Below, in pieces: positions 1 to 11,199 of a stretch of 64,000 bases of DNA. Position 1 is the first letter of the stretch. Each line of letters starts with the position of its first letter. Source of the DNA: Polynucleobacter sp. AP-Elch-400A-B2 (GTDB taxonomy: Bacteria > Pseudomonadota > Gammaproteobacteria > Burkholderiales > Burkholderiaceae); the NCBI RefSeq assembly GCF_018688355.1, contig NZ_CP061317.1, positions 811,997 through 875,996 of the forward strand. The letters run 5' to 3'. The notes beneath the pieces were generated by a model that was not told where the DNA came from, did no database searches, and saw only the letters and a list, made by a program, of their open reading frames with translations. Both the position numbers and the translations under genes were made by a program.

Positions 1-1046
1 CCCAAGGCGAAGCTATCTTTGGTTCGCTATGGCCGCTCGTTTGGGCTTTGGTGCGTATTGTGATCATCGTATTGCCGATGTTTGCTGCGGTTGCTTATAT
101 GACTCTATGGGAGCGTAAGCTGATTGGTTGGATGCATATCCGCCTTGGACCAAACCGTGTTGGTCCTTTGGGATTATTGCAACCGATTGCCGATGCCTTG
201 AAACTCTTGATGAAGGAGATCATTTCTCCTACGCAAGCAAGTAAGGTTTTGTATTTCATTGCGCCAGTCATGGTGATCATGCCAGCATTTGCCGCCTGGG
301 CTGTGATTCCCTTTCAAGCCAAAATGGTCTTGGCAGATGTCAATGCTGGATTGCTGTATGTGATGGCAATATCATCTATCGGTGTTTATGGCGTGATCCT
401 GGCCGGTTGGTCATCTAACTCTAAGTACCCATTCCTTGGCGCCATGCGGGCTTCAGCTCAAATGATTTCTTATGAAATCGCCATGGGTTTTGCACTGGTT
501 ACTGTCTTGTTGACCTCTGGCTCTTTGAACTTAAGCGCAATTGTGGCTTCACAAGAGCAGGGCTATTTCGCTAACATTGGCTTGAACTTCCTCTCTTGGA
601 ACTGGTTGCCATTGTTACCAATGTTCGTGATTTACTTCATTTCTGGCGTTGCTGAAACTAACCGCCATCCATTTGACGTAGTTGAAGGTGAGTCTGAGAT
701 TGTTGCGGGCCATATGGTTGAGTACTCCGGTATGGCATTTGCGATGTTCTTCTTGGCTGAATACGCTAATATGATTTTGATCGCTGCTCTAGCATCCACT
801 CTGTTCTTGGGCGGCTGGTTGCCGATTGTAGATTTACCAATCTTGCGAGATATTCCTGGTTTCTTCTGGTTGTTTGCTAAAACCTTCTTCCTCTTATCTT
901 GCGTCATCTGGTTGCGCGCTACATTGCCGCGCTATCGCTACGACCAAATTATGCGTTTGGGTTGGAAGATCTTTATCCCCATCTCCGTATTCTGGGTCGT
1001 TGTCGTTGGCGCATGGGTTGTATCTCCATTGAATATTTGGAAATAA
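1..1046 (+). CDS. nuoH: NADH-quinone oxidoreductase subunit H (5' partial)
   Basis: Membrane subunit of complex I that links the peripheral arm and quinone site to the proton-pumping arm. The reading frame is open to base 3 of the window, so the true start lies upstream; the TTG at 48 is internal. The N-terminal region has the NuoH signature around the [20 protein letters not shown] stretch, followed by several hydrophobic helices and a conserved acidic loop, [14 protein letters not shown], near the quinone site. It is followed 11 bp later by nuoI in the usual nuo order. Only a few N-terminal residues should be missing. Confidence 0.97.
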   Translation, partial: QGEAIFGSLWPLVWALVRIVIIVLPMFAAVAYMTLWERKLIGWMHIRLGPNRVGPLGLLQPIADALKLLMKEIISPTQASKVLYFIAPVMVIMPAFAAWAVIPFQAKMVLADVNAGLLYVMAISSIGVYGVILAGWSSNSKYPFLGAMRASAQMISYEIAMGFALVTVLLTSGSLNLSAIVASQEQGYFANIGLNFLSWNWLPLLPMFVIYFISGVAETNRHPFDVVEGESEIVAGHMVEYSGMAFAMFFLAEYANMILIAALASTLFLGGWLPIVDLPILRDIPGFFWLFAKTFFLLSCVIWLRATLPRYRYDQIMRLGWKIFIPISVFWVVVVGAWVVSPLNIWK

Positions 1047-1057
1047 GTTGATCAATC

Positions 1058-1549
1058 ATGTTTAAGAAAATTTCCCAATTCCTCGATAGCTTAATGCTCA
1101 AAGATATTTTGGTCGGTATGTCGATTACCGGTCGCTATCTTTTCAAACCCAAAATTACAATTCAATACCCTGAAGAGAAGACGCCTCAGTCTGTCCGCTT
1201 CCGTGGTTTACATGCATTACGCCGTTATGAGAATGGTGAAGAGCGTTGTATTGGTTGCAAGCTGTGTGAAGCAGTTTGTCCTGCTTACGCAATCACGATT
1301 GAAACTGCTGAGCGCGATGACGGTACACGTCGTACCAGCCGCTATGACATTGATTTGACGAAGTGTATTTTCTGCGGTTTCTGTGAAGAAGCCTGTCCAG
1401 TAGATGCTATTGTTGAAACGAATATCTTTGAGTATTTTGGCGAGAAACGTGGTGACTTGTATTTCACTAAAGACATGCTCTTGGCAGTAGGCGATAAGTA
1501 TGAAAAAGATATTGCCGCTAACCGCGCAGCTGATGCGCCTTATCGTTAA
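1058..1549 (+). CDS. nuoI: NADH-quinone oxidoreductase subunit I
   Basis: Ferredoxin-like subunit of complex I carrying clusters N6a and N6b, which pass electrons towards the quinone site. Two classical 4Fe-4S motifs are visible: Cys64/67/70/74 and Cys103/106/109/113, with the [12 protein letters not shown] and [12 protein letters not shown] patterns. At 163 residues it has normal length for betaproteobacteria. The ATG start lies 11 bp after the nuoH stop, and nuoJ follows after 21 bp, so it sits inside the nuo operon. Confidence 0.98.
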   Translation: MFKKISQFLDSLMLKDILVGMSITGRYLFKPKITIQYPEEKTPQSVRFRGLHALRRYENGEERCIGCKLCEAVCPAYAITIETAERDDGTRRTSRYDIDLTKCIFCGFCEEACPVDAIVETNIFEYFGEKRGDLYFTKDMLLAVGDKYEKDIAANRAADAPYR

Positions 1550-1570
1550 TCGAATCAAGTACAAGAACAT

Positions 1571-2218
1571 ATGACATTCGATACCTCTACATTATTTGCA
1601 GCATTCTTCTACGCATTTGCTGGCCTTTTGGTGATCTCAGCATTGCGAGTGATTACTGCGCGCAATCCAGTGCATGCCGCACTCTTTTTGGTGCTCGCTT
1701 TCTTCTGCGCTTCTGGCTTGTGGATGTTACTGAAGGCAGAGTTCCTTAGTTTGGCTTTAATTCTGGTTTACGTTGGCGCTGTGATGGTGCTCTTTCTCTT
1801 CGTGGTCATGATGCTGGACCTTGATATTGAGCATTTGCGTCGCGATTTCAAGAAATTCCTTCCTGTGGCTTTCTTAATGGGTGCAGTCATCGTATTAGAG
1901 CTATCGATCGTCTTGATTCGCAGTTTTATCGGTACTAGTACTCCAGTACAGCCCATGCTTGAAGAGATGGCTACTAGCAATACACAAGCTTTAGGTATGT
2001 TGATCTTCGTTGACTATGTTTATGCCTTCGAGGTTGCTGGCGTCATTCTGTTAGTGGCCATCATTGCCGCTGTCGCATTGACATTGCGTAATCGCAAGGA
2101 TTCGAAAGCCCAAAATATTCATGAGCAGGTGAACGTGAACTCTGCTGATCGCATGCGTATCGTCAAGATGGATTCTGATATGGCTGCAAAGCAAGATGCC
2201 CGGGGGGAGAAGAAATGA
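1571..2218 (+). CDS. nuoJ: NADH-quinone oxidoreductase subunit J
   Basis: Membrane subunit of the proton-pumping arm of complex I. The 215-residue protein has about five hydrophobic segments in residues 1-175, including the [13 protein letters not shown] and [16 protein letters not shown] stretches typical of NuoJ. A charged cytoplasmic tail of roughly 40 residues follows, as is common in betaproteobacteria. Its stop overlaps the nuoK start by 4 bp (ATGA), which suggests translational coupling. Confidence 0.96.
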   Translation: MTFDTSTLFAAFFYAFAGLLVISALRVITARNPVHAALFLVLAFFCASGLWMLLKAEFLSLALILVYVGAVMVLFLFVVMMLDLDIEHLRRDFKKFLPVAFLMGAVIVLELSIVLIRSFIGTSTPVQPMLEEMATSNTQALGMLIFVDYVYAFEVAGVILLVAIIAAVALTLRNRKDSKAQNIHEQVNVNSADRMRIVKMDSDMAAKQDARGEKK

Positions 2219-2523
2219 CTATTACCCTCGCTCACTACTTAGTGCTTGGTGCAATCTTGTTTGCGGCTAGCGTGATTGGTATTTTCTTAAACCGCAAGAA
2301 CATCATCGTGCTTTTAATGGCAATTGAATTGATGCTCCTCTCGGTGAACATGAACTTTATAGCCTTCTCTCATTATTTGGGGGATATGGCTGGTCAAGTA
2401 TTCGTATTCTTTATTTTGACTGTGGCTGCTGCTGAGGCGGCAATCGGTTTGGCAATTTTGGTTGTTCTCTTCCGTAAGGTGGACACCATCAATGCTGAAG
2501 ACCTTGACCACCTAAAAGGCTAG
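2215..2523 (+). CDS. nuoK: NADH-quinone oxidoreductase subunit K
   Basis: Small three-helix subunit of the antiporter-like membrane arm of complex I. It is 102 residues long, normal for the family. It contains the membrane-embedded glutamates in [14 protein letters not shown] (helix 2) and [16 protein letters not shown] (helix 3) that belong to the proton channel. The ATG overlaps the end of nuoJ, and nuoL begins 3 bp downstream. Confidence 0.97.
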   Translation: MTITLAHYLVLGAILFAASVIGIFLNRKNIIVLLMAIELMLLSVNMNFIAFSHYLGDMAGQVFVFFILTVAAAEAAIGLAILVVLFRKVDTINAEDLDHLKG

Positions 2524-2525
2524 TC

Positions 2526-4586
2526 ATGCAATTGACCTTAACTCTTCCTGTTCTCTGCGCAATTCCGCTGGCGCCATTATTTGGCTCAGTTATTGCCGGG
2601 TTCTTTGGTACCAAATTAGGTGGCAACCGCATCGGTAATGGTGCTTGCCAGTTCGTCACCATTCTGGGTGTGATGCTTGCTTTCGTTCTGTCTTGCTTTG
2701 TACTTGTGCAAGTCATGGATGGCTTCTATTTCAATGGCACTGTGTACCGCTGGATGCAATTGGGTGAACTCAATTTGGATATTGGTTTCTTGATTGATCC
2801 ACTGACAGCCACCATGATGTGTGTAGTGACCTTTGTCTCTTTGATGGTTCACATCTACACCATTGGTTATATGAAAGGTGAGGAGGGTTACAACCGCTTC
2901 TTCTCTTACATCTCACTCTTTACCTTCGCCATGTTGATGTTGGTAATGAGCAATAACCTCTTGCAACTCTTTTTCGGTTGGGAAGCAGTGGGCGTGGTTT
3001 CTTATTTACTGATTGGCTTCTACTATGAGCGTCAATCGGCTGTATTTGCCAATATGAAGGCCTTCTTGGTCAACCGCGTTGGTGACTTTGGTTTCATTCT
3101 CGGTATTGGTTTACTGTTAGCCAGCACTGGTTCCATGAACTACGACGTGATCTTTGCTCAGAACACGGCTTTGGCTGCACAAACATTGCCAGGAACTAGC
3201 TGGAATTTAGTCACTGTAGCTTGCATCTGCCTCTTCATTGGCGCGATGGGTAAATCAGCTCAATTTCCATTGCACGTTTGGCTGCCAGACTCCATGGAAG
3301 GCCCAACCCCAATTTCTGCATTGATTCACGCTGCAACCATGGTGACAGCCGGCATCTTCATGGTGTCACGTATGTCGCCTTTATTTGAGCTATCTGATGC
3401 GGCATTGAGCTTTATCTTGGTGATTGGTTCGATTACTGCACTCTTTATGGGATTCTTGGGTATCGTCCAAACCGACATCAAGCGGGTGGTAGCTTATTCA
3501 ACACTGTCTCAGTTAGGTTATATGACTGTCGCCTTGGGTGTCTCTGCGTACCCAATCGCCATTTTCCATCTGATGACGCATGCATTCTTCAAGGCACTTT
3601 TATTCCTTGCTGCGGGTAGCGTGATTCTAGGTATGCATCACGAGCAAGATATGCGCAAGATGGGTGGTCTTTGGAAATACATGCCAATTACTTGCCTGAT
3701 GATGTTACTGGGTAATCTGGCATTGGTCGGCACGCCATTCTTCTCGGGATTCTATTCAAAAGACTCTATCATTGAAGCGGTAGCAGCTAGCCACATACCT
3801 GGATCTGGATTTGCTTACTTCGCAGTCATGGCCAGCGTCTTTGTCACAGCGCTATATTCATTCCGTTTGTATTTCTATGTGTTTCACGGTAAAGCCCGTT
3901 GGGGACATGATGATGCTCACGCGCATGATCATCATCATGATCATGCAGAGCAGGGCGATGATCATGCGCACCATGGTTTAGCTCCCGGTCAAAAACCACA
4001 TGAGTCACCCTTTGTTGTGACCTTACCGTTGATCTTGCTGGCAATTCCTTCAGTCATCATCGGTTTCTACACAATTACACCTTTGTTATTCGGTACCTAT
4101 TTCGGCGATTCTATTTTTATTGATCTAGCTCGCCATCCAGTCATGAAGGAGTTAGAGGATGAATTCCACGGCCCAATCGCCATGGCAATACATTCATTCA
4201 CTTCACCAGTATTGCTATTAGTTGTTCTGGGTGTGTTGACTGCAGCGATTGGTTACCTCTGGGCTCCAAAGTTGCCTGGTGTAGTTGCTCAAGCATTTGC
4301 GCCTATCAAGAAGTTGATGGATAACAAATACTATCTCGACGATCTAAACCAAGCGGTATTCGCTAAAGGTTTGTTATGGATCGGTGGCATCTTGTGGCAT
4401 CGCGGTGATCAACAGGTTATTGACGGCTTCTTGGTTAACGGTAGTGCGCATGCAGTAGGGCGCTTTTCCACAGTTATTCGCCATTTGCAATCCGGTTATC
4501 TCTATCACTATGCCTTCGCAATGATTGCGGGCTTAGCGGTATTGTTGGCTTGGGTTTTATACGCTTACCTGCCTTTTGTTCGCTAG
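2526..4586 (+). CDS. nuoL: NADH-quinone oxidoreductase subunit L
   Basis: Distal antiporter-like subunit of complex I, which pumps protons and carries the long lateral helix. The 686-residue protein has the Mrp-antiporter core, including FGWEAVGVVSYLLIGFYYER, LPDSMEGPTPISALIHAATMVTAG and a lysine-bearing TDIKRVVAYSTLSQLGYM helix. At about residues 460-486 there is a loop unusually rich in His and Asp (GHDDAHAHDHHHDHAEQ and onward), followed by the conserved LAPGQKPHESP. Similar His-rich loops occur in other betaproteobacterial NuoL proteins. nuoM starts 24 bp later. Confidence 0.98.
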   Translation: MQLTLTLPVLCAIPLAPLFGSVIAGFFGTKLGGNRIGNGACQFVTILGVMLAFVLSCFVLVQVMDGFYFNGTVYRWMQLGELNLDIGFLIDPLTATMMCVVTFVSLMVHIYTIGYMKGEEGYNRFFSYISLFTFAMLMLVMSNNLLQLFFGWEAVGVVSYLLIGFYYERQSAVFANMKAFLVNRVGDFGFILGIGLLLASTGSMNYDVIFAQNTALAAQTLPGTSWNLVTVACICLFIGAMGKSAQFPLHVWLPDSMEGPTPISALIHAATMVTAGIFMVSRMSPLFELSDAALSFILVIGSITALFMGFLGIVQTDIKRVVAYSTLSQLGYMTVALGVSAYPIAIFHLMTHAFFKALLFLAAGSVILGMHHEQDMRKMGGLWKYMPITCLMMLLGNLALVGTPFFSGFYSKDSIIEAVAASHIPGSGFAYFAVMASVFVTALYSFRLYFYVFHGKARWGHDDAHAHDHHHDHAEQGDDHAHHGLAPGQKPHESPFVVTLPLILLAIPSVIIGFYTITPLLFGTYFGDSIFIDLARHPVMKELEDEFHGPIAMAIHSFTSPVLLLVVLGVLTAAIGYLWAPKLPGVVAQAFAPIKKLMDNKYYLDDLNQAVFAKGLLWIGGILWHRGDQQVIDGFLVNGSAHAVGRFSTVIRHLQSGYLYHYAFAMIAGLAVLLAWVLYAYLPFVR

Positions 4587-4610
4587 GCCTTTGTTACTTA
4601 AGTAGCCATC

Positions 4611-6077
4611 ATGATTCTTTCTTACGCCATCTGGATTCCGATTTTCTTCGGCATCATTATTTTGTTCTACGGTTCGGAGAAGCCGACTGCCGGTGTTCGC
4701 TGGCTGGCTCTTGCAGGCTCTGTTCTTGGCTTTATTGCTACTCTGCCTTTAGTGATGCAATTTGATATTGCCAATCCTGGTATGCAATTTGTTGAGAAGA
4801 TGAGTTGGATTCCGCGATACGACATTAACTACCACTTGGGTATCGATGGCATATCGGTCTGGTTTATTGTATTGACAGCATTCATCAACATCTTCGTAGT
4901 GATTGCAGCTTGGGAAGTGATTGATAAGAAGGTTTCGCAATATATGGCCTCTTTCTTAATCCTTTCTGGATTAATGATTGGGGTATTCGCTGCCCTTGAT
5001 GCTTTGTTGTTTTATGTATTCTTCGAAGCAACTCTAATCCCGATGTACATCATCATTGGCGTATGGGGCGGTCATAACCGGATCTATGCGGCATTCAAGT
5101 TCTTCTTGTACACCTTGCTTGGCTCATTGCTGACCTTGATTGCCATGCTGTACCTGTACAACGTGACGAACACTTTTGATATCTTGGCTTGGCATAACGC
5201 ACGCCTAGACATTGTTGAGCAAATCCTCTTGTTCTTTGCCTTCTTTATGGCTTTTGCTGTAAAGGTTCCAATGTGGCCTTTGCATACTTGGTTACCAGAC
5301 GTTCACGTTGAAGCGCCTACTGGCGGATCTGTCGTGTTGGCTGCGATTATGTTGAAGCTCGGTGCTTATGGCTTCTTGCGCTTCTCATTACCAATTGCTC
5401 CAGATGCAAGTCAGTATCTTGGCCCATTCATCATCTTCTTATCCTTAGTGGCTGTGATTTACGTAGGTGCAGTGGCGCTGGTTCAGAAAGACATGAAGAA
5501 GCTAGTAGCCTACTCCTCAGTAGCGCATATGGGATTTGTGACCCTTGGCTTCTTCCTCTTCAGTCCTCTGGGTATTGAAGGCGGTATTGTGCAGATGATT
5601 TCTCACGGCTTTGTTGCTGGCGCCATGTTCCTTTCCATTGGTGTGCTGTATGACCGCATGCACACTCGTCAAATTGCGGATTACGGTGGTGTTGTACACC
5701 GCATGCCTGCCTTTACAGCGTTTGCAGTCTTAATGGCAATGGCCAACTGTGGTTTGCCTGCTACCTCTGGATTCGTGGGTGAGTTCATGGTGATTTTGGC
5801 TGCCGTGGATTACGATTTCGTGATTGGTATCTTGGCCGCGACTGCTTTGATTCTGAGCGCTGCTTATTCCTTATGGATGGTTAAGCGTGTGTTCTTCGGC
5901 GCGATTACCAATGCGCATGTTGAAGAATTAAAAGATCTCAATGTGCGCGAGTATTTCATGATGGCAGTGTTATCCATCTGCGTAATTGGTATGGGCGTTT
6001 ATCCAAAACCGTTTACCGACGTCATTCATCCAGCCGTGATTAATCTGCTACAGCATGTCGCTGTCAGCAAACTCTGA
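4611..6077 (+). CDS. nuoM: NADH-quinone oxidoreductase subunit M
   Basis: Antiporter-like proton-pumping subunit of complex I. The 488-residue polytopic protein shows the NuoM landmarks: the YHLGIDGISVWF region, the embedded Glu in YVFFEATLIPMYIIIGVWGG, the LHTWLPDVHVEAPTGGSVVLA stretch and a KDMKKLVAYSSVAHMGF lysine helix. The ATG lies 24 bp downstream of nuoL, and nuoN follows after 10 bp. Confidence 0.98.
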   Translation: MILSYAIWIPIFFGIIILFYGSEKPTAGVRWLALAGSVLGFIATLPLVMQFDIANPGMQFVEKMSWIPRYDINYHLGIDGISVWFIVLTAFINIFVVIAAWEVIDKKVSQYMASFLILSGLMIGVFAALDALLFYVFFEATLIPMYIIIGVWGGHNRIYAAFKFFLYTLLGSLLTLIAMLYLYNVTNTFDILAWHNARLDIVEQILLFFAFFMAFAVKVPMWPLHTWLPDVHVEAPTGGSVVLAAIMLKLGAYGFLRFSLPIAPDASQYLGPFIIFLSLVAVIYVGAVALVQKDMKKLVAYSSVAHMGFVTLGFFLFSPLGIEGGIVQMISHGFVAGAMFLSIGVLYDRMHTRQIADYGGVVHRMPAFTAFAVLMAMANCGLPATSGFVGEFMVILAAVDYDFVIGILAATALILSAAYSLWMVKRVFFGAITNAHVEELKDLNVREYFMMAVLSICVIGMGVYPKPFTDVIHPAVINLLQHVAVSKL

Positions 6078-6087
6078 GTAAAAGCTA

Positions 6088-7593
6088 ATGCAAGCATTCG
6101 ACCTATACGCCGTCCTGCCGGAACTCGTTTTACTGGTGGTCACCTGCTTTTTGCTGGTGGCGAGTGTTTATGTACCTGAGCGTCAGCCAGCCACTCCGGG
6201 TGTAGAGCAAGACATATTCCACACACCACGTGGCGTTGGTTTTGTTTACTTTTTCACCATCATCTTGTTGGTGTATTTGATCTTTGCATTTGTAGGTCGC
6301 ATGGGGGATGTATCCATTGTGGCTATGAATGGCTTATTTCAGTCAGACCCTATCTCAAACCTCTTAAAAGCTTGTTCATGCGGCGCTGTATTGGTGAGCT
6401 TGGTGTATTCAAAGCAGTATCTGACTGATCGCGCATTGTTCCGTCCTGACTTCATTGTCTTGGCTTTGCTAGCCCTGTTAGGTCAGTGCGTATTAATCTC
6501 GGGTGCAAACCTGCTCACGCTCTATTTAGGTTTGGAGCTGATGGCTTTGCCAACCTATGCTTTGGTTGCGATGCGTCACAGCAGTGAGAAGAGTGTTGAA
6601 GCCGGCATCAAATACTTTATCTTGGGTGCTTTGGCGTCTGGTTTCTTGCTCTACGGTATGTCTATGTTGTATGGCGTAACTGGTTCGCTCGATTTAATTG
6701 AGATCTTCAGAACGGTAGCTGATCCACGCGTTAATCATTTGGTAATGGCCTTCGGCTTAGTGTTCATTGTTTCTGGCTTAGCCTTTAAGTTGGGGGTTGT
6801 GCCGTTTCATATGTGGGTTCCTGATGTATATCAAGGCGCACCGACAGCAGTGACTTTAATGATTGCAGCTGCACCGAAGTTAGCTGCTTTTGCTCTGCTA
6901 TTTAGACTTTTAGTAAATACACTTTTGCCGCTGATGGGTGATTGGCAGCCAATGTTAGCAATCCTTGCCGTTCTATCCTTGGTAGTAGGAAACGTCACTG
7001 CTATTGCGCAAACCAATATCAAGCGGATGCTAGCTTATTCTGCGATTGCGCAGATGGGCTTTGTATTGCTGGGCATGTTATCCGTGTTTGATGATCATGC
7101 ATTTAGTGCATCGATGTTCTATGCCATTACCTATGTATTAACTACCTTAGGTAGTTTCGGCCTACTCATGATCCTGTCACGCAAGGGCCACGATTGCGAA
7201 ACCATTGATGACCTCAAAGGTTTAAATAAGCGCCACCCCTGGTTTGCCTTTATTGGCTTAGTCATGATGTTCTCCCTGGCCGGTATTCCGCCAACAGTGG
7301 GCTTTGCTGCCAAACTTGGCGTACTTGAAGCCTTGGTGGATGGTGAGCATACTTTCTTAGCAATTATTGCCGTGATGGCTTCCTTGATTGGTGCCTTCTA
7401 CTACCTGCGAGTTGTTAAGGTGATGTACTTTGATGAACCAAAAGAAGGGCACGCTGTGACGATTTCTGGATCAGGCTTTGCTCGTGGACTATTGAGCTTG
7501 AATGGAGTATTGGTTCTAGCTTTAGGAGTTTTTCCGGCTGGGCTGATGGCCGTTTGCTTGGATGCAATGCGCCGCACCTTATTAGGCTCATAG
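6088..7593 (+). CDS. nuoN: NADH-quinone oxidoreductase subunit N
   Basis: Third antiporter-like subunit of complex I and the last gene of the nuo operon. The 501-residue polytopic protein carries the conserved [17 protein letters not shown] segment with the embedded Glu, [17 protein letters not shown], and the lysine-bearing [18 protein letters not shown] strong hairpin terminator at 7621-7645 follows 27 bp after the stop, consistent with the end of the transcription unit. Confidence 0.98.
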   Translation: MQAFDLYAVLPELVLLVVTCFLLVASVYVPERQPATPGVEQDIFHTPRGVGFVYFFTIILLVYLIFAFVGRMGDVSIVAMNGLFQSDPISNLLKACSCGAVLVSLVYSKQYLTDRALFRPDFIVLALLALLGQCVLISGANLLTLYLGLELMALPTYALVAMRHSSEKSVEAGIKYFILGALASGFLLYGMSMLYGVTGSLDLIEIFRTVADPRVNHLVMAFGLVFIVSGLAFKLGVVPFHMWVPDVYQGAPTAVTLMIAAAPKLAAFALLFRLLVNTLLPLMGDWQPMLAILAVLSLVVGNVTAIAQTNIKRMLAYSAIAQMGFVLLGMLSVFDDHAFSASMFYAITYVLTTLGSFGLLMILSRKGHDCETIDDLKGLNKRHPWFAFIGLVMMFSLAGIPPTVGFAAKLGVLEALVDGEHTFLAIIAVMASLIGAFYYLRVVKVMYFDEPKEGHAVTISGSGFARGLLSLNGVLVLALGVFPAGLMAVCLDAMRRTLLGS

Positions 7594-7620
7594 GCCAAAT
7601 TACCATTTAGCTACTGATAT

Positions 7621-7645
7621 AGGCTCCTGATAGGAGCCTTTTTCT
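7621..7645 (+). terminator. Rho-independent terminator of the nuo operon
   Basis: A perfect 8-bp stem (AGGCTCCT, 7621-7628, with AGGAGCCT, 7632-7639) with a 3-nt loop is followed directly by a T-rich tract (TTTTCTTT). It lies 27 bp after nuoN and before the next gene. Confidence 0.85.
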
Positions 7646-7698
7646 TTGCCGTCACCTGAATTTTGTATGATGGACGTTCAAATAATGAAAGAAGCACC

Positions 7699-8301
7699 AT
7701 GACTGAAAAATCATTTAAAGACCTGCCAATCGGTGATGCCCATTTGAGGGAACAGCGCTTATCCGGCGAGGATATTTACAGTGGTATCTTTTTGAATATG
7801 AAGCGCGACCAAGTCAGTCTGCCAGATGGCAATCAGGCCGTACGTGAATATCTGACGCACCCTGGCGCAGTCGCTATTCTGGCGATCTTAGATGATGGCA
7901 GGGTGTTGATGGAGCGCCAATATCGCTACCCCATTGCAAAGGCCTGCATTGAGATTCCTGCGGGTAAGTTAGAAATTGGTGAAGATCGATTGCTTTGTGC
8001 TCAACGAGAGCTTGAAGAAGAGACTGGCTATTCTGCAAGTAAATGGAGCTTTATTCGTCGCATCCATCCTGTGATCTCTTACTCGACCGAGTTTATTGAT
8101 ATCTATCTTGCTGAAGGTTTAGTCTCCGGCAAAAGCCACTTAGATGATGAAGAGTTTTTGGATGTATTTGCCGCCCCTTTGGAGCAGTTATTAGAGTGGG
8201 TAGAGCAGGGTGAAATTACTGACGTAAAGACGACCATTGCGACCTATTGGTTGGATCGCTATCGGCGTGGTTTAGTAAGTCCTGAGCCTATCTTGGGGTA
8301 A
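7699..8301 (+). CDS. Nudix hydrolase, ADP-ribose pyrophosphatase type
   Basis: A Nudix-family hydrolase that probably cleaves ADP-ribose or another nucleoside diphosphate sugar (NudF/YqiE-like). The Nudix box is clear: GKLEIGEDRLLCAQRELEEE followed by TGY, with the REXXEE metal ligands. I place the start at the ATG at 7699, preceded by a GAAAGAAG ribosome-binding site, giving 200 residues. The frame is open back to 7663, but those 12 codons look non-coding. The gene follows the nuo terminator, so it is probably transcribed on its own. The exact substrate cannot be told from sequence. Confidence 0.85.
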   Translation: MTEKSFKDLPIGDAHLREQRLSGEDIYSGIFLNMKRDQVSLPDGNQAVREYLTHPGAVAILAILDDGRVLMERQYRYPIAKACIEIPAGKLEIGEDRLLCAQRELEEETGYSASKWSFIRRIHPVISYSTEFIDIYLAEGLVSGKSHLDDEEFLDVFAAPLEQLLEWVEQGEITDVKTTIATYWLDRYRRGLVSPEPILG

Positions 8302-8361
8302 TTCAACAATCCTTTAAAATAGGGCTATTGAATTTGGAATTTTTGCCCCTATATAAGTCTT

Positions 8362-8889
8362 ATGAAAGTTTATAACTTAGCTTGCCCCCTAAATCATCGC
8401 TTTGAGGGATGGTTTGCCTCTGAAGAGGATTGCCTTGCTCAGCAAGACAAGGGAATGCTGGCGTGTCCTATTTGCGATAGTACCGAGATTACTCGGATGC
8501 CATCGGCACCCCATATTGCTAAATCAGGATCTAGCAAAGATATCCCGACTTCGACTGAGTTGACAGTGGCTAGTTCAGCCACAACTGATCATGCTGGTGT
8601 CAGCGGCACATTGAGTGGGGATGTCCTTGCTTTGACTGGTAGCGATCATTCTCAGCTAGAGGCGCAGGTACAGGCAGCCTTTTTAAAAGGCATGCGTGAT
8701 TTAATGGGTAGATCCGAAGATGTAGGAAACTCTTTTGCAGAAGAGGCTAGAAAGATTCATTACAAAGAGTCACCCGAGCGCAGCATCCGCGGCCAAACCA
8801 CTCTAGACGAGGCTGAGGTCTTGCGCGACGAGGGGATTGAGGTTATGGCCATGCCCATGATACCTGCCTTCAAAAATACCTTGCAGTAG
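8362..8889 (+). CDS. DUF1178 family protein
   Basis: Conserved proteobacterial protein of unknown function. The N-terminus matches the DUF1178 pattern: MKVYNLACPLNHRFEGWFAS, then a second pair of cysteines in LACPICDSTEI. These cysteines (about residues 8, 34 and 37) and a nearby His could form a zinc-binding element. The C-terminal half carries the conserved FAEEARKIHYKESPERSIRG stretch. The middle (residues 50-85) is Ser/Thr-rich and looks like a linker. Length is 175 residues. No role can be assigned. Confidence 0.85.
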   Translation: MKVYNLACPLNHRFEGWFASEEDCLAQQDKGMLACPICDSTEITRMPSAPHIAKSGSSKDIPTSTELTVASSATTDHAGVSGTLSGDVLALTGSDHSQLEAQVQAAFLKGMRDLMGRSEDVGNSFAEEARKIHYKESPERSIRGQTTLDEAEVLRDEGIEVMAMPMIPAFKNTLQ

Positions 8890-8919
8890 CCAGCACCTTC
8901 CTAATTCCCCTATACTTAA

Positions 8920-9723
<804 letters not shown>

Positions 9724-9767
9724 GCTCCATTCATTAATACCTCAATCAGTAGTCGAAAGCCTGCCCT

Positions 9768-10421
9768 GTGACCTTTCTGGATATTCTTTCCCAGTTAGGC
9801 CAGGGCATTTCTTATACGGTTCTCGTCACTTTCGTTTGCTCACTCACGGGCTTAGTGGTCGGCCTATTTTTAGCAAGCCTACGCCGCCTCGATATTTCCT
9901 GGCTAAGCCCGCTGATTGACTGCTACACCTATGTCTTTAGGGGTGTACCAGTTTTAGTCTTACTGTTTATGGTGTACTTTGGCCTACCAGGTATTGGCTT
10001 TAAGGTTCCGCCTTTGATGGCGATGGCGCTCAGCTTAGGCCTTGTGGCATCCGCTTATTTAGCAGAGGTATTTCGGGGAGCATTTAACTCGGTAGATCCT
10101 GCTGAAGTGATTGCAGCCCAAGCCATGGGAATGACCCGTACTCAGGTACTGCGATTTATTGAGTTACCGCAGATGCTACGATTTTCGGTGCCGGGCATGG
10201 TTAATGAATTCACCTCAGTGCTGAAGTATTCTCCATTTGCTTATACGGTGGGGATTCCAGAGATTACCAAGCAAGCCATGACACTTACTTCAACCACGCT
10301 CCGTGGCATAGAGGTCTACCTAGCTGTGGGCATTTTATATTTTGTAATTTACCGGATTTGCTTAGTCGGTGTTCAATTGCTGAACAAGCGTTTCCAAATT
10401 CCAGGGATGACTCCAGCATGA
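9768..10421 (+). CDS. Amino-acid ABC transporter permease (first)
   Basis: Inner-membrane permease of the HisMQ/GlnP type, with about five transmembrane segments. The family motif YTYVFRGVPVLVLLFMVYFG and the EAA-like cytoplasmic loop EVIAAQAMGMTRTQVLRFIE, which docks on the ATPase, are both visible. It starts with GTG, 44 bp after the substrate-binding protein gene. It likely forms a heterodimer with the permease at 11199-11864. Confidence 0.9.
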   Translation: MTFLDILSQLGQGISYTVLVTFVCSLTGLVVGLFLASLRRLDISWLSPLIDCYTYVFRGVPVLVLLFMVYFGLPGIGFKVPPLMAMALSLGLVASAYLAEVFRGAFNSVDPAEVIAAQAMGMTRTQVLRFIELPQMLRFSVPGMVNEFTSVLKYSPFAYTVGIPEITKQAMTLTSTTLRGIEVYLAVGILYFVIYRICLVGVQLLNKRFQIPGMTPA

Positions 10422-10467
10422 GCACCAGTAAGAGCGCTAGCGCTACATTATTTAAAGAGGTAATCCT

Positions 10468-11199
10468 GTGACATTAATTCAAGTGAGGGATTTGGTAAAA
10501 GAATTTGATGGGCAAACCGTCCTATCCAACATTAACCTCGATTTAAAAGATGGCGATGTGCGAGTCTTGATGGGCGCCTCTGGCTCTGGTAAATCTACTT
10601 TATTGCGTTGCCTTAATCGCTTAGTTGAGCCGACCTCGGGATCCATTGTTTTCAGAGGCAAGGAAGTGCTGCATCCTGACGTAGATGTACGGGAGCTGCG
10701 TAAGCAAATTGGTTTTGTGTTTCAGCAATTCGCCCTTTACAGTCATCTCACCGTATTGGATAACGTATCACTAGGCCTGCGCAAGCTACACAAGATGGGT
10801 AAGGCTGAGGCGAAAGAAAAAGCCCTCCTAGAGCTATCCCATTTTGAAATGACATCCCATCAAGACAAATATCCCTCGCAGCTTTCTGGCGGACAGAAGC
10901 AGCGGGTTGCTATTGCCCGTGCACTCGCCATGGATCCAGCTGTCTTGGTGCTCGATGAGCCTACCTCAGCACTGGATCCCGTGATGTCTAGAGATGTTGC
11001 TGATCTGATCAACCGCTTGCATAGTGAGGGGATCACGATGATCTGTGTGACCCATGACCTGAACTTGGCACGCAATATTGCAGATACGGTGATGTTCCTC
11101 GATCGTGGCGTCATTCGGGCTGATGATCGAATCGAGGTATTGAGTAAACATTCTGATCCAGATATCAAAGCCTTCTTTGGTGCTGAGGAGAAGCATTAA
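10468..11199 (+). CDS. Amino-acid ABC transporter ATP-binding protein
   Basis: ATPase subunit of the polar amino-acid importer. Walker A GASGSGKST, Q-loop FVFQQFALYSHLTV, signature LSGGQKQR, Walker [14 protein letters not shown] and the switch His in CVTHDL are all present. Length is 243 residues. The GTG start is preceded by an AAAGAGG ribosome-binding site. Its stop overlaps the next permease start by one base (TAATG). The ATPase gene lies between the two permease genes. Confidence 0.93.
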   Translation: MTLIQVRDLVKEFDGQTVLSNINLDLKDGDVRVLMGASGSGKSTLLRCLNRLVEPTSGSIVFRGKEVLHPDVDVRELRKQIGFVFQQFALYSHLTVLDNVSLGLRKLHKMGKAEAKEKALLELSHFEMTSHQDKYPSQLSGGQKQRVAIARALAMDPAVLVLDEPTSALDPVMSRDVADLINRLHSEGITMICVTHDLNLARNIADTVMFLDRGVIRADDRIEVLSKHSDPDIKAFFGAEEKH

